From: Desulfofalx alkaliphila DSM 12257
Lineage (GTDB): Bacteria; Bacillota; Desulfotomaculia; Desulfotomaculales; Desulfohalotomaculaceae
DNA: 64,000 nucleotides
Assembly (NCBI RefSeq): GCF_000711975.1
Contig: NZ_JONT01000004.1
Span: 1-64,000 of the forward strand
Reading direction: 5' to 3'
Made by a program: the position numbers and the translations under genes. Positions within the stretch are counted from its first letter, which is position 1, and each line of letters opens with the position of its first letter. Of this stretch, positions 62,705 through 64,000 are shown piece by piece. Under the pieces are notes generated by a model. The model did not search any database. It had not been told where the DNA came from and worked only from the letters and a program-made list of their open reading frames with translations.

Positions 62705-63487
62705 TTGGATGTTGGCAACCGTTTAAGGGAATCGAGACTTGCCCAAGGGTATTCACTTGAACAAGTGGAAGAGGCCACAAAAATAAGGTCCAAATATATA
62801 GAAGCTCTGGAAAATGAAGAATATCATTTATTACCCGGTGAGGTATATGTGGTAGCCTTTATGCGTAATTATGCTAAATACTTAGGGTTAGATGATGAAG
62901 AATTGGTGCAGCAATACAGGGCTCAACAATCTCCACCTACGCCGGAAATATCCCAGGAAGATTATACGGAAAAACCAAAAAGACGTAAAAGAAGAGAAAT
63001 AAGACGAAAACCCAGAAAAGGCAAGCCTCGCACTTTATCCTATGTCATTGTGGCCTCAATAATTTTTTTAGCCGTCATTGCGTTTGCCGCTATGAATTCA
63101 GATAAATCATCAAAGCCCGACACTGCCCAACAGCCAGGGGTGGGCCAGGAGGACAGGCTGCCCGATACTGATATAGGAGAACAGGATGACAATGATGGAT
63201 TGGATGGCAACTTACCCAATGAAGATCCTGATCAACCGCAACAGGTTGAGTTGGTTTTAAGTGTAGTGGAAGATCGGTGTTGGATGAATATAGAAGTGGA
63301 TGGTCAAACAGAGTTTTCCGGCATTGCCAGTGCCGGAGAAATAAAGGAGTTTATTGGACAAGAACGAATATATATAGAGTTAGGCAACGCAGGGGTGGTG
63401 GAAGTACAGTTAAACGGGGAAAATTTAGGTACTCTGGCTCCTAGGAATCATGTATATAGAACGGAATTTACAGTACAGCAGGGTTAA
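62705..63487 (+). CDS. rodZ: RodZ-like helix-turn-helix membrane protein
   Basis: A 260-residue protein with an N-terminal HTH_25 domain (GNRLRESRLAQGYSLEQVEE and VYVVAFMRNYAKYLGLD), a highly basic stretch (KRRKRREIRRKPRKGK), one membrane helix (LSYVIVASIIFLAVIAFAAM, about 112-131), an acidic Asp/Gln-rich linker and a C-terminal DUF4115 beta domain. This is the RodZ architecture, which links MreB to the envelope, and it lies where RodZ/YmfM is found after spoIIIE in Firmicutes. TTG 62705, eight bases after GGAGG, is preferred to GTG 62696, which overlaps the mnmH stop. Confidence 0.88.
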   Translation: MDVGNRLRESRLAQGYSLEQVEEATKIRSKYIEALENEEYHLLPGEVYVVAFMRNYAKYLGLDDEELVQQYRAQQSPPTPEISQEDYTEKPKRRKRREIRRKPRKGKPRTLSYVIVASIIFLAVIAFAAMNSDKSSKPDTAQQPGVGQEDRLPDTDIGEQDDNDGLDGNLPNEDPDQPQQVELVLSVVEDRCWMNIEVDGQTEFSGIASAGEIKEFIGQERIYIELGNAGVVEVQLNGENLGTLAPRNHVYRTEFTVQQG

Positions 63488-63495
63488 ATATATTT

Positions 63496-63533
63496 AAAGG
63501 AACCCATTATATCAATTATAATGGGTTCCTTTT
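63496..63533 (+). terminator. Terminator after rodZ
   Basis: A perfect 16-bp stem AAAGGAACCCATTATA/TATAATGGGTTCCTTT with a short loop, ending in TTTT. It is probably shared with the convergent minus-strand gene. Confidence 0.85.
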
Positions 63534-63557
63534 CTGGCTATCAAAAAAATCGTGGCG

Positions 63558-63848
63558 CTATTCATCGCCTTTTATATGCCAGCCGCAGTTTGGGCAAAAA
63601 TTAGCATTTGGTTTATAATAATGGTGGCATTTGGGGCAGGCCACTTCAATATCATCGGTAACATCAATGGTGCTTTTTTTGCTTAATTTAGGACGGGTGG
63701 CCAGATGCAGTGGGAAAAACACAAAAAACAGAAAGGTAACGCCCATGCCCCATAGCAGGGATGAAATGTGAGAGCGTCCCCTTTGTAAAGAGTCCCAAAC
63801 TGTATATATGCCGGCTAAGAAAAAAATTAAAAAGCTAAGATAGTGCAA
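63558..63848 (-). CDS. Small membrane protein with C-terminal zinc ribbon
   Basis: Function unknown. The 96-residue product has two hydrophobic segments (YLSFLIFFLAGIYTVWDSL and SLLWGMGVTFLFFVFFPLHL) joined by a short basic loop, then a cytoplasmic-type linker and a zinc ribbon with two CxxC pairs (VACPKCHHYY and FCPNCGWHI). The start is TTG 63848, with GGAGAGGTG upstream; a longer open frame lacks a ribosome site. It is convergent with rodZ. Between it and the window end (63849-64000) no other feature can be supported. Confidence 0.8.
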   Translation of the reverse strand: MHYLSFLIFFLAGIYTVWDSLQRGRSHISSLLWGMGVTFLFFVFFPLHLATRPKLSKKSTIDVTDDIEVACPKCHHYYKPNANFCPNCGWHIKGDE

Positions 63849-64000
63849 ATTATTCACCTCTCCATATATATATATTATGCCATAAAAAGCAATACTGCAA
63901 TGATTATATTTGTAGCTCAATTTATAGAACCCATAAGATGTAAAGCAAACTTTTGTTTATGGTTGTGCTCTGGAGGCAAGGCATTTATACTTTAACTGTA

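Overview
The window is a moderately AT-rich chromosomal segment from an endospore-forming, probably strictly anaerobic Firmicute. The best fit is a Clostridia of the Desulfotomaculum/Peptococcaceae type. Grounds for this are the sporulation genes (prkA-yhbH-spoVR trio, dpaA/dpaB, ymxH, ylxY, dacF, tepA/ylzJ, CotF-like coat genes, spoIIIE, ytvI), the Gram-positive replicative polymerase PolC, CodY, RNase J, a 2x[4Fe-4S] ferredoxin beside frr, an MnmH selenouridine synthase, and gene order that follows the classic Firmicutes backbone (topA-trmFO-xerC-hslVU-codY-rpsB-tsf-pyrH-frr-uppS-cdsA-dxr-rseP-ispG-proS-polC-rimP-nusA-infB-rbfA-truB-ribF-rpsO-pnp-ylxY-mlpA-ymxH-dpaAB-asd-dapG-dapA-rnj-tepA-ylzJ-spoIIIE). 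A species cannot be named from the sequence alone.

Layout. 1-4400: a minus-strand tRNA-Trp with its terminator, then the prkA-yhbH-spoVR sporulation/stress trio, in which PrkA has lost its N-terminal P-loop region. 4480-7480: a probable non-homologous end-joining operon, ku and a stand-alone LigD-type polymerase, with an unnamed membrane-anchored L,D-transpeptidase-like gene between them. 7580-16290: dprA, topA, trmFO, xerC, then hslV-hslU-codY from its own promoter. 16400-19880: rpsB behind a structured leader, tsf, pyrH, frr, a small PASTA-like protein and a ferredoxin. 19900-27720: isoprenoid/envelope genes (uppS, cdsA, ytvI, dxr, rseP, ispG) and proS. 27750-32020: polC. 32100-40370: the rimP-nusA-rnpM-ylxQ-infB-rbfA-nrnA-truB-ribF translation/transcription operon from a clear sigma-A promoter. 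40450-43760: two small unknown genes, rpsO behind a leader hairpin, and pnp. 43840-47920: late sporulation/cell-wall and peptidase genes. 48060-53950: a dapB-dpaA-dpaB-asd-dapG-dapA operon dedicated to the diaminopimelate/dipicolinate branch. 54010-57620: RNase J, a 45-residue zinc ribbon on the minus strand, TepA and YlzJ. 57690-64000: uppP, two minus-strand coat genes, spoIIIE, mnmH, a RodZ-like gene and a minus-strand zinc-ribbon membrane protein.

Functional picture. Most of the window is housekeeping (translation, RNA decay, replication, isoprenoid lipid carrier), interleaved with spore functions. The dap/dpa operon holds enough to carry aspartate through aspartyl phosphate and semialdehyde to dihydrodipicolinate, which is then either reduced (DapB) or oxidised to spore dipicolinate (DpaAB). 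Translation initiation relies heavily on strong Shine-Dalgarno sequences with many TTG and GTG starts; many starts given here were chosen on that basis. No CRISPR array, intact insertion sequence, prophage or obvious genomic island was seen. The most unusual items are the truncated PrkA, the cell-wall-type gene inside the Ku/LigD-polymerase operon, the small gene pair between ribF and rpsO, the frr-linked mini-PASTA/ferredoxin pair, and an unexplained 360-bp stretch before tepA.
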